A DNA stretch of 64,000 bases from assembly GCA_001570385.1 (NCBI GenBank), contig BBYL01000006.1:248001-312000 (forward strand). Direction: 5' to 3'. Under the pieces are notes generated by a model. The model had not been told where the DNA came from, did not search any database, and was given only the letters and a program-made list of their open reading frames with translations. Below are positions 19,264 to 27,305 of the stretch, one piece after another; within the stretch, counting starts at the first letter, position 1; each line of letters starts with the position of its first letter. The DNA comes from Microtetraspora glauca (lineage in GTDB: Bacteria; Actinomycetota; Actinomycetes; Streptosporangiales; Streptosporangiaceae). Position numbers and translations under genes: made by a program.

Positions 19264-19746
19264 CTGGCCGCTCCGATCGCCGTGGAGTACGGGGTCCGGT
19301 GCCTCCCGGCCGCCGCATCGGTCGCGGGACGGGAGTGCCCGGCCGGGTGCCCGGCCGAGTGCCTGGCTGGACGCGTGGGGAGGACCCGCCGCGGATGATC
19401 CCCGGATTCCGCGTGATCGCTCCGGTGGCATGGGATGGCCGACGTCATGTGGTGTCCAGATCGCTCGATCGTGAAGGCGGGCTCGCCGCGGCGGTGGATG
19501 GAGTTGTGCAGGGGGCGTGTCAGAGGTTTCGTATATACGGCTATTCGATTGATGTGCGCTTGAAAACCGATGCCCGCGTGAAAACCTTGGCGGTGACGCG
19601 GATGTGGCCGCGTGGACCGTCCCGCCCGTGATGAGGGCGACGACGCCGACCTTGAGACGACTCGGATCCGGCTCTGACATGCCGCCGCTACCGTCCTCGA
19701 CGAGTACACGGCGTCACCCGTACATCCGCATGCCTGAGGGGCAGTA
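19264..19746. other. divergent control region between BTAD regulator and acyltransferase
   Basis: About 480 bp without a supportable ORF, containing a locally AT-rich part (19525-19590: gtatatacggctattcgatt). A direct repeat, TGAAAACC, occurs at 19561-19568 and 19579-19586, 18 bp apart and each preceded by CGC or GCG. It could be a regulator site; the spacing is not the 11 or 22 bp usual for SARP boxes. Confidence 0.45.
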
Positions 19747-20514
19747 ATGGAATTGTCGTTGAATCCATCCACCGTCGAAGCGGTTTTCCGCCTCGCCGAG
19801 GTCCGGGAACTGGCGGCCACCTGCGTCGAACTGTCGGGCATCCGCGGACTGCGTCTGTTCCTGAGCGACGACCTGGCCCGCTGGGCATCCCATATGAGGA
19901 GCGCCGCGGGCACGGACGGGGTCAACCCGACGTTCGATCCCGGGTGCGGCAAGGTGGCGCCCGGCGAGAGCCTCTGTCTGTGGGTCCGTGACGAGACGGG
20001 CGGAACCGTCGCCTGCATCGCGGGCCGGGTGTTCGAGACCACGGACTTCACCATGCTGGTCAGGTCGTTGAAACTGTGGTTCGATCCGGTTCCCGCCGGC
20101 ATGCCGGACGGGCTCCGGCTGGTTCTCCCGGCGACGTTTCCCACGCTGGCCGGGAGGGTCGGGCACGTCGGCGGTCTGTGGATCCACCCGGAGTTCCGCG
20201 GGAAGGGCCTCTCGACCATACTGGCGCGCCTCGCTCGCGGAGCCGTACTCGACCGGTTCACGGCCGACTGGGACACGTGGGTCTCGTTCCGGAAGATCGC
20301 CGACAAGGCGGTCCTGACATCCGCCTACGGGACGGCGGACGCCGCTCTGTGCGTCGACGGGTTCTTCCCGCCGACGAACCGGCACGAGCAGGTGTTCCTG
20401 AGCTTCGCAACACGCGCCCAGGTTCTGCACGCCGTGCGCGACGGCGTCGCGGCCCTCGCCGGCGCCATGCTTCCGTACGGTCCCAGAGAGGAACTGGCCG
20501 CCGTTTCACGATGA
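19747..20514 (+). CDS. GNAT-fold acyltransferase-like protein
   Basis: 255-aa cytosolic protein. Its central segment GHVGGLWIHPEFRGKGLSTI (about 139-158) is the GNAT motif A strand-loop-helix with the RGKG acyl-CoA or acyl-ACP pyrophosphate loop. The rest (VRDETGGTVACIAGRVF before it; a long helical C-terminal part) is unlike common acetyltransferases and closer in feel to N-acyl amino acid synthase-type GNATs. A strong ribosome site (tgaggggcagtaATG) fixes the start. The ThiF-like gene follows after 77 bp on the same strand. The substrate cannot be told from sequence. Confidence 0.7.
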   Translation: MELSLNPSTVEAVFRLAEVRELAATCVELSGIRGLRLFLSDDLARWASHMRSAAGTDGVNPTFDPGCGKVAPGESLCLWVRDETGGTVACIAGRVFETTDFTMLVRSLKLWFDPVPAGMPDGLRLVLPATFPTLAGRVGHVGGLWIHPEFRGKGLSTILARLARGAVLDRFTADWDTWVSFRKIADKAVLTSAYGTADAALCVDGFFPPTNRHEQVFLSFATRAQVLHAVRDGVAALAGAMLPYGPREELAAVSR

Positions 20515-20591
20515 CAGCGGGCGCCGGCCGATGGAATGGACGTCGATCCCCGTCATCTCCCGCCGATCACCGCCACCCCCGAGGAACTCCG

Positions 20592-21797
20592 ATGCACGAC
20601 GAACTCTGGCACGAGCTGACCAGACTCTCCGCCACATCCCCAGGATCGCCCGACTGGCGTCCCGTCCTCTTCGACCTTTCCGCCGAAGAGGACGAAGCGG
20701 CGCTCCACCGGTTGTTGCGCTCCGGATCCGTACGGCGGGTCCATGACTCCGTGGAGAGGCAGCTGGCCGAGCTGATGGCCGCCCGCGACCCCGCAGTGAG
20801 CGGATCCGACGCCGAACTGGACCGGCGGATCCGGCTTCACCTGGCCGGGCGTGAGCTCACGCGATACGGCACGTTCGTCTGGTATCCGTGGTCCGGCGTA
20901 CTCGTACGCGCGCTTCCCGCCGCGGAGTTCGGAGAGCTGCGCACCGACCGCAACCGAAACAAGATCACTCGCGCCGAGCAGCGGCGCCTCTCCGGCACGC
21001 GCATCGGCGTCATCGGACTGTCCGTCGGCAACGCGGCGGCGGTCACGATGGCACTCGAAGGTGTGGGCGGCTTCTTCCGGCTCGCCGATTTCGACACGCT
21101 CGAAATGACGAACCTCAATCGGATCAGGGCCGGCCTGCCGGACCTCGGAGTGGAGAAGACCGTTCTGTCCGCGCGGCAGATGGCCGAGATCAACCCGTAC
21201 CTGGACATCGAGCGCTACCCGCACGGGGTGCGGCGGGACACCGTCGACGACTTCCTTCTCGCGGGCGGCAAGCTGGACCTCCTCGTCGAGGAGTGCGACG
21301 ACCTGCACGTCAAGGTCGCCGTACGGGAGCGCGCACGCGCGCACGGCATCCCGGTGCTCATGGACACGAGCGATCGAGGTCTTCTGGACGTCGAGCGCTT
21401 CGACCTGGAGCCCGATCGGCCGATCCTCCACGGCCTGCTGGGCGACGTCCGGGCCGAGGATCTGGACGGGCTGGCGGCCGAGGCCAAGATCCCCATCGTG
21501 CTGGCCCTCCTCGGTGAACGGCTGCTGAGCCCGCGCATGGTCGCCTCGCTCCCCGAGATCGGCAAGACGATCAGTAGCTGGCCCCAACTCGCCTCCGGAG
21601 TCTCACTCGGCGGAGGCATCGTCACGGACGCCGCGCGCCGCCTCCTCCTCGGGGAGCCCGTCGCCTCCGGCCGGTACTACGTGGACCCCGGCACGCTCGT
21701 CACGGACGACCATCGGATGTACGGAGATCCCGCCGTGTCCGCTCCCGCGCTCGCACCCTCGACGGTCGCCGGTGCGGACGCCGGTTACGGGCGTTGA
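20592..21797 (+). CDS. E1-like ThiF-family adenylyltransferase (Rv1355c N-terminal type)
   Basis: 401 aa. An N-terminal helical region is followed by a ThiF/E1 Rossmann domain: IGVIGLSVGNAAAVTMALEG (~138-157), then LADFDTLEMTNLNRIRAG, the acidic NAD/ATP-ribose position and the N-x-N-R of ThiF/MoeB proteins, and LVEECDDLHVKVAVRERAR. From memory it resembles the N-terminal half of mycobacterial Rv1355c, which continues into a nitroreductase-like half missing here. No zinc CxxC pairs or obvious E1 thioester cysteine are seen. It probably activates a carboxylate as the acyl-adenylate. ATG 20592 has GAGGAACTCCG just before it; the frame is open upstream but shadows the GNAT gene. Confidence 0.8.
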   Translation: MHDELWHELTRLSATSPGSPDWRPVLFDLSAEEDEAALHRLLRSGSVRRVHDSVERQLAELMAARDPAVSGSDAELDRRIRLHLAGRELTRYGTFVWYPWSGVLVRALPAAEFGELRTDRNRNKITRAEQRRLSGTRIGVIGLSVGNAAAVTMALEGVGGFFRLADFDTLEMTNLNRIRAGLPDLGVEKTVLSARQMAEINPYLDIERYPHGVRRDTVDDFLLAGGKLDLLVEECDDLHVKVAVRERARAHGIPVLMDTSDRGLLDVERFDLEPDRPILHGLLGDVRAEDLDGLAAEAKIPIVLALLGERLLSPRMVASLPEIGKTISSWPQLASGVSLGGGIVTDAARRLLLGEPVASGRYYVDPGTLVTDDHRMYGDPAVSAPALAPSTVAGADAGYGR

Positions 21798-21879
21798 CCC
21801 GGAGAACTCGGGTTCATGGATCTTCTTGGCCTACGCGCCGCCCACTCGCCGTGGCGGAGATCCACGTGACACCCCCGGT

Positions 21880-23049
21880 CTAGACGTGGGTGGACTCGAA
21901 GGCCAGCGCGGCGTCCAGGAGGAGGGATCCGGCACCGAGGAGGGCCGCGTCCCGGCCGACGCGGGTGACGGCGATCTCCAAGTCGCGCGTGGCGAGAGGT
22001 AGGCAGCGCTCGTAGACGGCGGCTCGGATCGCGGAGATGAGCGGTTCGGCCGCGGAGAGGCTGCCGCCGACCACGATGGCGTCGGGGTTGAAGAAGTTCA
22101 CCAGCACGGTGAGCACCTCGCCGATGAGGCGCCCGGCGTTCCTGACGAGCGCCGTCGCCTCGGGTACGCCGTCGTCGACGGAGGTCACGATGCCCGCGGG
22201 TCGTCGTACGGTGATGCCGTGCTCGGCCAGGGCGCTCATCAGCGCGGCTCCGCTGGCGTAGGCCTCCAGGCAGTCGGAGTGCCCGCAGGAGCAGGTGACG
22301 GAGGAGTCCGTCCTGACCCGGACGTGGCTGATGTCGCCCGCCGCCCCTCGTCCCCTGTGCAGGCGGCCCTCGACGATGACCCCGCACCCTATGCCGGTGC
22401 CCGCTTTCAGGACCATGAGGTTGTCGCAGCGGGGCCAGGCGCGGGCCTCGCCGATGGCCATGAGGTTGGCGTCGTTCTCCACGAGGACCGGCAGGTCGTA
22501 CCGCCTGCCCAGATGCTCGGCGACGGGGAAGTTGTTCCAGCCGGGCATGCGCGAGGGGGACACCACGCGACCGCTGGCCGGGTCCACGGGACCGGGGATC
22601 CCGGTGCCGATCCCGCGCAGCGGGACGACGGAGGAGCCGTCCCTCCCATGGCGCTCCAGCAGTTCGTCGAACACGTCCGCCATCCAGTCCAGAACCGCCT
22701 CGGGGCCCCGGTTGATGTCGCAGGGGTGCTCCTCGATGACCAGCGGGGTGCCGCTGAGGTCGAGCAGGCCGAGGCGGACGTGGTGCGCCCCGAGGTCGGC
22801 CACCGCCAGCAGTCCGGCGGTGGGGCTGAGCCGCAGCCGCCGTGGCCGCCGCCCGCCGCGGGAGGCTCCGGATCCCTCCTCGACGAGCAGGCCGGAATCG
22901 ATCAGTTCCTCGACGCGCAGGGAGACGCTGGAGGCCGCCAGGCCGGAGAGGCGGGCGAGCTCCGCCCGGGACTCGGCGTGGCCGCCCGCGACCAGGCGCA
23001 GGAGGTCTCCTTGAGCCCCTCGTACGGGCAGTCGCTCTTTGCCTGACAT
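21880..23049 (-). CDS. ROK-family transcriptional regulator (NagC/XylR type)
   Basis: 389 aa: N-terminal winged helix (DLLRLVAGGHAESRAELARL, then LAASSVSLRVEELIDSGLL) followed by a ROK sugar-kinase-like domain with GIGTGIPGPVDPASG, VENDANLMAIGEA, KAGTGIGCGVI, the zinc site CSCGHSDCLEAYASG and VVGGSLSAAEPL. ROK repressors usually sense sugars or sugar phosphates. It is divergent, with a 105-bp spacer, from an amino-acid ABC/asparaginase/CutC operon, so it probably controls that operon. Confidence 0.93.
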   Translation of the reverse strand: MSGKERLPVRGAQGDLLRLVAGGHAESRAELARLSGLAASSVSLRVEELIDSGLLVEEGSGASRGGRRPRRLRLSPTAGLLAVADLGAHHVRLGLLDLSGTPLVIEEHPCDINRGPEAVLDWMADVFDELLERHGRDGSSVVPLRGIGTGIPGPVDPASGRVVSPSRMPGWNNFPVAEHLGRRYDLPVLVENDANLMAIGEARAWPRCDNLMVLKAGTGIGCGVIVEGRLHRGRGAAGDISHVRVRTDSSVTCSCGHSDCLEAYASGAALMSALAEHGITVRRPAGIVTSVDDGVPEATALVRNAGRLIGEVLTVLVNFFNPDAIVVGGSLSAAEPLISAIRAAVYERCLPLATRDLEIAVTRVGRDAALLGAGSLLLDAALAFESTHV

Positions 23050-23090
23050 GAACAGAGGAATACCACGGCTGTACTTAGTGCGGCAATGTG

Positions 23091-23119
23091 TTGACTTGCG
23101 TGAGAATCGTCCATTACGG
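23091..23119 (+). promoter_or_regulatory. sigma-70-like promoter of the ABC/asparaginase/cutC operon
   Basis: TTGACT (23091-23096), 17-bp spacer, TTACGG (23114-23119), 35 bp upstream of the ATPase start. The -35 box is close to consensus, the -10 box less so. It lies in the spacer divergent from the ROK gene. Confidence 0.55.
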
Positions 23120-23129
23120 TCCGCTTAAT

Positions 23130-23143
23130 CTTCGATCTCGAAG
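23130..23143. promoter_or_regulatory. palindrome overlapping the ribosome site of the ABC operon
   Basis: Perfect inverted repeat CTTCGA-TC-TCGAAG. Its right arm merges with the Shine-Dalgarno AAGGAAG (23141-23147) of the ATPase gene at 23155. It could be the ROK operator downstream of the promoter, or an RNA hairpin limiting translation. Confidence 0.5.
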
Positions 23144-23154
23144 GAAGATGGCCG

Positions 23155-23883
23155 ATGATCCAGATACAAGCACTGAACAAATGGTTCGGTGATCATCATG
23201 TTCTCCACGATGTCGACCTCGAAGTGGCGCAGGGCGAAGTCCTCGTGGTGATCGGCCCCTCGGGATCCGGCAAGTCCACCCTGTGCCGCTGCTTGAACCG
23301 GCTGGAAAGCGCGAGTTCCGGCACCATCCGCATCGACGGCGTGCCGGTTCCCGAGGAGGGCCGCGAACTGGCCAGGCTCCGGGCCGACGTCGGGATGGTG
23401 TTCCAGTCCTTCAACCTCTTCCAGCACAAGACCGTCCTGGAGAACGTGGTGCTCGCGCCGATGAAGGTGCGCGGCGTCGGCCGCGCCGAGGCGGAGCGGA
23501 CCGCGCGGGAACTGCTGGAACGCGTCGGCATCGCCGAGCAGGCCGGCAAGCTGCCCGCACGCCTGTCCGGTGGGCAGCAGCAGCGGGCAGCCATCGCCCG
23601 GGCGCTCGCCATGCGCCCCAAGGTGATGCTCTTCGACGAGCCCACCTCGGCGCTCGACCCCGAGATGGTCGGCGAGGTCCTCGACGTCATGGCCGGACTC
23701 GCCGCGGACGGCATGACCATGGTCGTCGTCACCCACGAGATGGGGTTCGCCCGCAGGGCCGCCGACCGCGTGGTGTTCATGGACGGCGGCCGGATCGTCG
23801 AGACGGGCCGGCCGGACACGTTCTTCGAAGCTCCCAGGACGGACCGGGCCAGGGACTTCCTGGCCAAGGTACTCACTCACTGA
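23155..23883 (+). CDS. polar amino acid ABC transporter, ATP-binding subunit
   Basis: 242-aa GlnQ/GluA-type ATPase. Seen: Walker [10 protein letters not shown] (~37-45), Q-loop [17 protein letters not shown], signature [17 protein letters not shown], Walker [17 protein letters not shown] and the H-loop [11 protein letters not shown]. Family members power uptake of glutamate, glutamine, aspartate or asparagine. First gene of an operon followed by a binding protein and two permeases, then asparaginase. AAGGAAG 7 bp upstream of ATG 23155 decides the start over the out-of-frame ATG at 23148. Confidence 0.95.
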   Translation: MIQIQALNKWFGDHHVLHDVDLEVAQGEVLVVIGPSGSGKSTLCRCLNRLESASSGTIRIDGVPVPEEGRELARLRADVGMVFQSFNLFQHKTVLENVVLAPMKVRGVGRAEAERTARELLERVGIAEQAGKLPARLSGGQQQRAAIARALAMRPKVMLFDEPTSALDPEMVGEVLDVMAGLAADGMTMVVVTHEMGFARRAADRVVFMDGGRIVETGRPDTFFEAPRTDRARDFLAKVLTH

Positions 23884-23904
23884 TCGCAAAGGATGGTGGG
23901 CACG

Positions 23905-24837
23905 ATGGTGGTGTCCATGAAGCGGGTGGCCGCTGTCGCCGCCGTGTCGATGATCGGCCTGTCCGCCTGCTCCGGCACGGGCTCGGGTAGCCCGGCGGTG
24001 CCGGGCGAGACGGGAGGAGCCGCCGAGGGCGCTGGTGTGCTCGCCAAGGCGCCGGTGGCCGCGGCCGCCGACATCCTGCCCGGCTCCACGATGGAGAAGA
24101 TCAAGCAGCGGGGCGAGCTGATCGTCGGCGGGTCGCTCGACGCACCCCTGTTGTCGCAGCAGAACCCGGTGACCGGCGAGGTCGAGGGATTCGACGCCGA
24201 CATGGGCAAGGCCCTCGCCACGTACATCATCGGCGAGCCCAAGGTGAAGATCGTCAACTCGGCCTCCGAGACCCGTGAGGCGCTGCTGAGCAACGGCACC
24301 GTCGACGTGGTCTTCCAGACCTACACGATCACGCCTGAGCGGGCCGAGCAGGTCGCCTTCGCCGGGCCGTACTACTCGTCCGGCCTGACCATCGCGGTCA
24401 AGAAGGGGACGACGGGCATCGCCAAACCGGAGGACCTCAACGGCAAGACCGTCATCGCGGGAGCCAACACCCCGGCCATCCCTGCCATCAAGAAGCTCGC
24501 CCCGCAGGCCGAGATCGTGACGTTCGGAAGCGACCCCGAGTGCATCCAGGCGCTCAAGCAGGACCGCGGTGTCGCCTACGTCCAGGACGAGACCCTCCTG
24601 ATCGCCGACGCGCAGAAGGACCCGGCGGTGGAGGTCGTCGGCAGCCCCTTCACGACCGATCCGTACGGCATCGGCCTCAAGCACGGTGACGACCAGTTCA
24701 AGAAGTTCGTCAACGACTGGCTGAAGAAGACCCAGAGCGCCGGTGTCTGGCAGGGGATCTGGAAGAACTCCATAGGCACGGTCGTCCAGGGCGAGGCCCC
24801 GGCCCCGCCGCAGATCGGATCGGTTCCGGGTTCCTGA
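23905..24837 (+). CDS. amino acid ABC transporter, substrate-binding lipoprotein
   Basis: About 310 aa, family 3 (polar amino acid) solute-binding protein. An N-terminal signal peptide ends in a lipobox LSAC, so it is a membrane-anchored lipoprotein. Seen: RGELIVGGSLDAPLLS, GEVEGFDADMGKALATYI, NSASETREALLSNGTVDVVF, TITPERAEQVAFAGPYYSSG, and the AYVQDETLL and GIGLKHGDDQFKKFVN segments of the second lobe. In-frame ATGs at 23893, 23905 and 23917 are possible; 23905 has the best-placed purine-rich site (GGTGGG). Its stop overlaps the permease start (TGATG). The ligand is likely acidic or amide amino acids or a derivative, given the downstream asparaginase. Confidence 0.93.
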   Translation: MVVSMKRVAAVAAVSMIGLSACSGTGSGSPAVPGETGGAAEGAGVLAKAPVAAAADILPGSTMEKIKQRGELIVGGSLDAPLLSQQNPVTGEVEGFDADMGKALATYIIGEPKVKIVNSASETREALLSNGTVDVVFQTYTITPERAEQVAFAGPYYSSGLTIAVKKGTTGIAKPEDLNGKTVIAGANTPAIPAIKKLAPQAEIVTFGSDPECIQALKQDRGVAYVQDETLLIADAQKDPAVEVVGSPFTTDPYGIGLKHGDDQFKKFVNDWLKKTQSAGVWQGIWKNSIGTVVQGEAPAPPQIGSVPGS

Positions 24838-25481
24838 TGTCCGTGCTCCTGGATCACCTTCCCGAGTTCTGGGAGGGGCTGGTCGTGACGCTCCAGCTCA
24901 CCGCGGCCTCGTTCGCCGGCGCCGCGGTGCTCGGGCTCGTCGTCACCTCCATGAGGGTCAGCCCGGTCGCGGTCCTGCGCGGGATCGGCACCGCGTACGT
25001 CGAGACCTTCCAGAACCTGCCCCTCCTGGTGCTCCTGGTGCTCGCCGTGTTCGGCCTGCCGGAGATCGGGATCAAGGCGGATCTGCTGGTCACCGCCGTC
25101 GTGGTCATCGCGGTCTACGAGGCCGCCTACATCGCCGAGGCGCTGCGCTCCGGCGTCAACGCCGTCTCCGCCGGCCAGGGTGAGGCGGCACGCGCGCTCG
25201 GGCTGACCTTCGGCCAGTCGCTGCGCCACGTGGTCCTGCCGCAGGCGCTGCGCACGGTGATCCAGCCGCTGGGCAACGTCTTCATCGCCCTGACGATGAA
25301 CACCTCGCTCGCGGCTGCCGTCGGCGTGGTCGACCTGACCGCGGCGGCCAACCGCGTCAACCTCATCGAGGCCCAGCCGATCCCGATCTTCGTCGGGGCG
25401 GGTCTCGCCTACGCGCTGGTCGCCGCCTGTGTCGGCCTCGTCACCGGCCGGCTCGAACGACGGTTGGTGACGGCCGGATGA
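24837..25481 (+). CDS. amino acid ABC transporter permease 1
   Basis: 214-aa HisM/GluC-type inner-membrane permease, about five hydrophobic segments. Seen: the FWEGLVVTLQLTAASFAGAA start, ETFQNLPLLVLLVLAVFGL, and the EAA loop EAARALGLTFGQSLRHVVLP that docks to the ATPase. Start codon overlaps the binding-protein stop, and its stop overlaps permease 2 (ATGA), indicating tight coupling. Confidence 0.95.
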   Translation: MSVLLDHLPEFWEGLVVTLQLTAASFAGAAVLGLVVTSMRVSPVAVLRGIGTAYVETFQNLPLLVLLVLAVFGLPEIGIKADLLVTAVVVIAVYEAAYIAEALRSGVNAVSAGQGEAARALGLTFGQSLRHVVLPQALRTVIQPLGNVFIALTMNTSLAAAVGVVDLTAAANRVNLIEAQPIPIFVGAGLAYALVAACVGLVTGRLERRLVTAG

Positions 25482-26317
25482 GCGATCTCCTCTTCGACGC
25501 GCCCGGACCGCGCGCCCGCCGTAGGATCCGGATCGCGACCGTGGTCGGCACGGTCGTGATCCTGGGGCTCCTCGCGCTGGCCGTCCGCCAGTTCGCCGCG
25601 GCCGGCCAGCTCGATCCGGAGCGCTGGCAGCCGTACGCGACGTGGCCGATGTGGCGTTACCTGCTCGGCGGCCTGTGGTCCACGGTGCTGGCGGCGGTCG
25701 TCGCGGCGGCGCTCGCCATGGCGGCCGGACTGGCACTGGCGCTGGGCAGGTTGTCTCGCTGCCGCTGGGTGCGCCTGCCCGCGGCCGCCTACATCGAGGC
25801 CGTACGGACCATCCCGGCGCTGCTCCTCGTCTACGTCGTGTTGTTCGCCCTGCCCCGATACGGGGTGGACCTGCCCCTGTTCTGGAAGCTCGTCGTGCCG
25901 CTCGCGGTGTCGAACGCGGCGGCGTTCGCGGGGGTCTTCCGGGCCGGAATCCTGTCCGTCGACAAGGGGCAGGGCGAGGCGGGTCTGGCCGTCGGGCTCA
26001 CGCACGGCCAGACCATGCGCATGATCGTGCTGCCGCAGGCGGCCCGGCGCGTGCTGCCCTCCATCGTCAGCCAGTCGGTCGGCCTGCTGAAAGACACGTC
26101 GCTCGGCTTCGTGGTCAGCTACGCCGAGCTGCTCTACAGCGGCAAGGTCCTGGCGGCCTACAACGGCCTGCTCATCCAGACCTACATCGTCGTGGCGCTG
26201 GTCTACCTGGCGATCAACGGGTCGTTGTCGAAGCTCGCCCGCGTCCTCGAAACCCGTACTCAGGAGACCCGCGCAGCCGCGGCCGACCGATCACGAAGGA
26301 GCACCGCCCGTGCCTGA
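25478..26317 (+). CDS. amino acid ABC transporter permease 2
   Basis: 279-aa partner permease, GluD-like. Seen: a basic N-terminal tail, a first membrane segment ~23-42, YLLGGLWSTVLAAVVAAALA, EAVRTIPALLLVYVVLFALP and the EAA loop EAGLAVGLTHGQTMRMIVLP. It overlaps the upstream permease by 4 bp and the asparaginase start by 8 bp. Together with the preceding two genes and the ATPase it makes one importer. Confidence 0.95.
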   Translation: MSDLLFDAPGPRARRRIRIATVVGTVVILGLLALAVRQFAAAGQLDPERWQPYATWPMWRYLLGGLWSTVLAAVVAAALAMAAGLALALGRLSRCRWVRLPAAAYIEAVRTIPALLLVYVVLFALPRYGVDLPLFWKLVVPLAVSNAAAFAGVFRAGILSVDKGQGEAGLAVGLTHGQTMRMIVLPQAARRVLPSIVSQSVGLLKDTSLGFVVSYAELLYSGKVLAAYNGLLIQTYIVVALVYLAINGSLSKLARVLETRTQETRAAAADRSRRSTARA

Positions 26318-26354
26318 ACCGTCCGTGCCTGAACCGTCAGTGCCTGAACCGTCC
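26310..26354 (+). repeat. three tandem 15-bp repeats at the asparaginase start
   Basis: GTGCCTGAACCGTCC occurs three times head to tail (26310, 26325, 26340), the middle copy with one change (TCA). Each unit encodes VPEPS and begins with an in-frame GTG, so the array multiplies possible start codons and may vary in copy number by slippage. Confidence 0.9.
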
Positions 26355-27305
26355 GTGCCCGGACTCGTCCCGCTCGCCGAGGTGGTGCGTTCCGGATTCA
26401 CGGAGAGCCTGCACTTCGGCAGCGCCGTGGGCCTCGCGCCCGACGGCACCGCGGCCGTCGCCCTCGGCCTGGCCGGTGCGCCGATACTGCCGCGCTCGTC
26501 CGCCAAACCCCTGCAGGCGCTGGCGTGCCTTTCGGCCGGAGCCGATCTGTACGGGCCCCGCCTGGCCATCGCCGCCGGCAGCCACACGGGCGAGGACGTC
26601 CACGTACGGCTGGTCGCCGAGATGCTCGACGCGGCGGGGCTCGGGTTCGACGCGCTCCGCTGCCCCGCCGACTGGCCGGAGGACGAGGCCACTCGGCACG
26701 GGCTGATCCGCGAGGGCATGAGCGCATCCGCCGAGCGCATGAACTGCTCGGGCAAGCACGCCGCGATGCTCGCCGCCTGCGCGGCCTCCGGCTGGCCGAC
26801 CGGCACCTACCTCGACGCGGCTCATCCCCTGCAGCGCAGGGTGCGCGAGGTGGTCGAGGAACTGTCGGGGGAGGATGTGGCCCACGTCGCGGTGGACGGC
26901 TGCGGGGCGCCGCTGTTCGGGATGTCACTGACCGGGCTGGCGCTGGCCGTCCAGCGCATGGTGCTGGCCGAGCCGGGAACCGCGCCGAGGGCGGTCGCCG
27001 ACGCGATGCGCGAGCATCCCGAGTACGTCGGCGGCACCGGCCACCCCAACACCTCCCTGATGCGGGCGCTGCCGGGAGCGGTGGCGAAGGGCGGGGCCGA
27101 GGGGGTGCTCGTCGTCGCTCTGGCCACAGGACACGCGGCAGCGGTCAAGGTCGTCGACGGCAGCCCTCGGGCGACGAACGCCATCGCGCTGGCCGTGCTG
27201 AAGGCGGCGGGCGGCGACGTCACGGCGGCGGCGGGCTTCGAGCGCGTCCCGGTGCTGGGCGGGGGCGCCCCCGTCGGCGAAATCCACGCTTTGGAGGGGA
27301 TATGA
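26310..27305 (+). CDS. L-asparaginase II family protein
   Basis: 331-aa amidohydrolase of the actinobacterial/rhizobial asparaginase type (Pfam Asparaginase_II), hydrolysing L-asparagine to aspartate and ammonia; unrelated in fold to E. coli AnsB. Seen: SGFTESLHFGSAVGL, LPRSSAKPLQALACL, AAGSHTGEDVHV, MNCSGKHAAMLAACAASGW, VDGCGAPLFGMSL, EHPEYVGGTGHPNT. The first 16 residues are a triple VPEPS repeat unlike the family. It is cotranscribed with the importer, so it probably processes the imported compound. GAAGGA 9 bp upstream supports the GTG at 26310; GTGs at 26325 and 26340 are also in frame. Confidence 0.9.
   Translation: MPEPSVPEPSVPEPSVPGLVPLAEVVRSGFTESLHFGSAVGLAPDGTAAVALGLAGAPILPRSSAKPLQALACLSAGADLYGPRLAIAAGSHTGEDVHVRLVAEMLDAAGLGFDALRCPADWPEDEATRHGLIREGMSASAERMNCSGKHAAMLAACAASGWPTGTYLDAAHPLQRRVREVVEELSGEDVAHVAVDGCGAPLFGMSLTGLALAVQRMVLAEPGTAPRAVADAMREHPEYVGGTGHPNTSLMRALPGAVAKGGAEGVLVVALATGHAAAVKVVDGSPRATNAIALAVLKAAGGDVTAAAGFERVPVLGGGAPVGEIHALEGI

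Noticed and set aside
19561..19586. TGAAAACC direct repeats as SARP-binding heptamers
   Set aside because: Start-to-start distance is 18 bp rather than the usual 11 or 22 bp; kept only as a repeat of unknown meaning.
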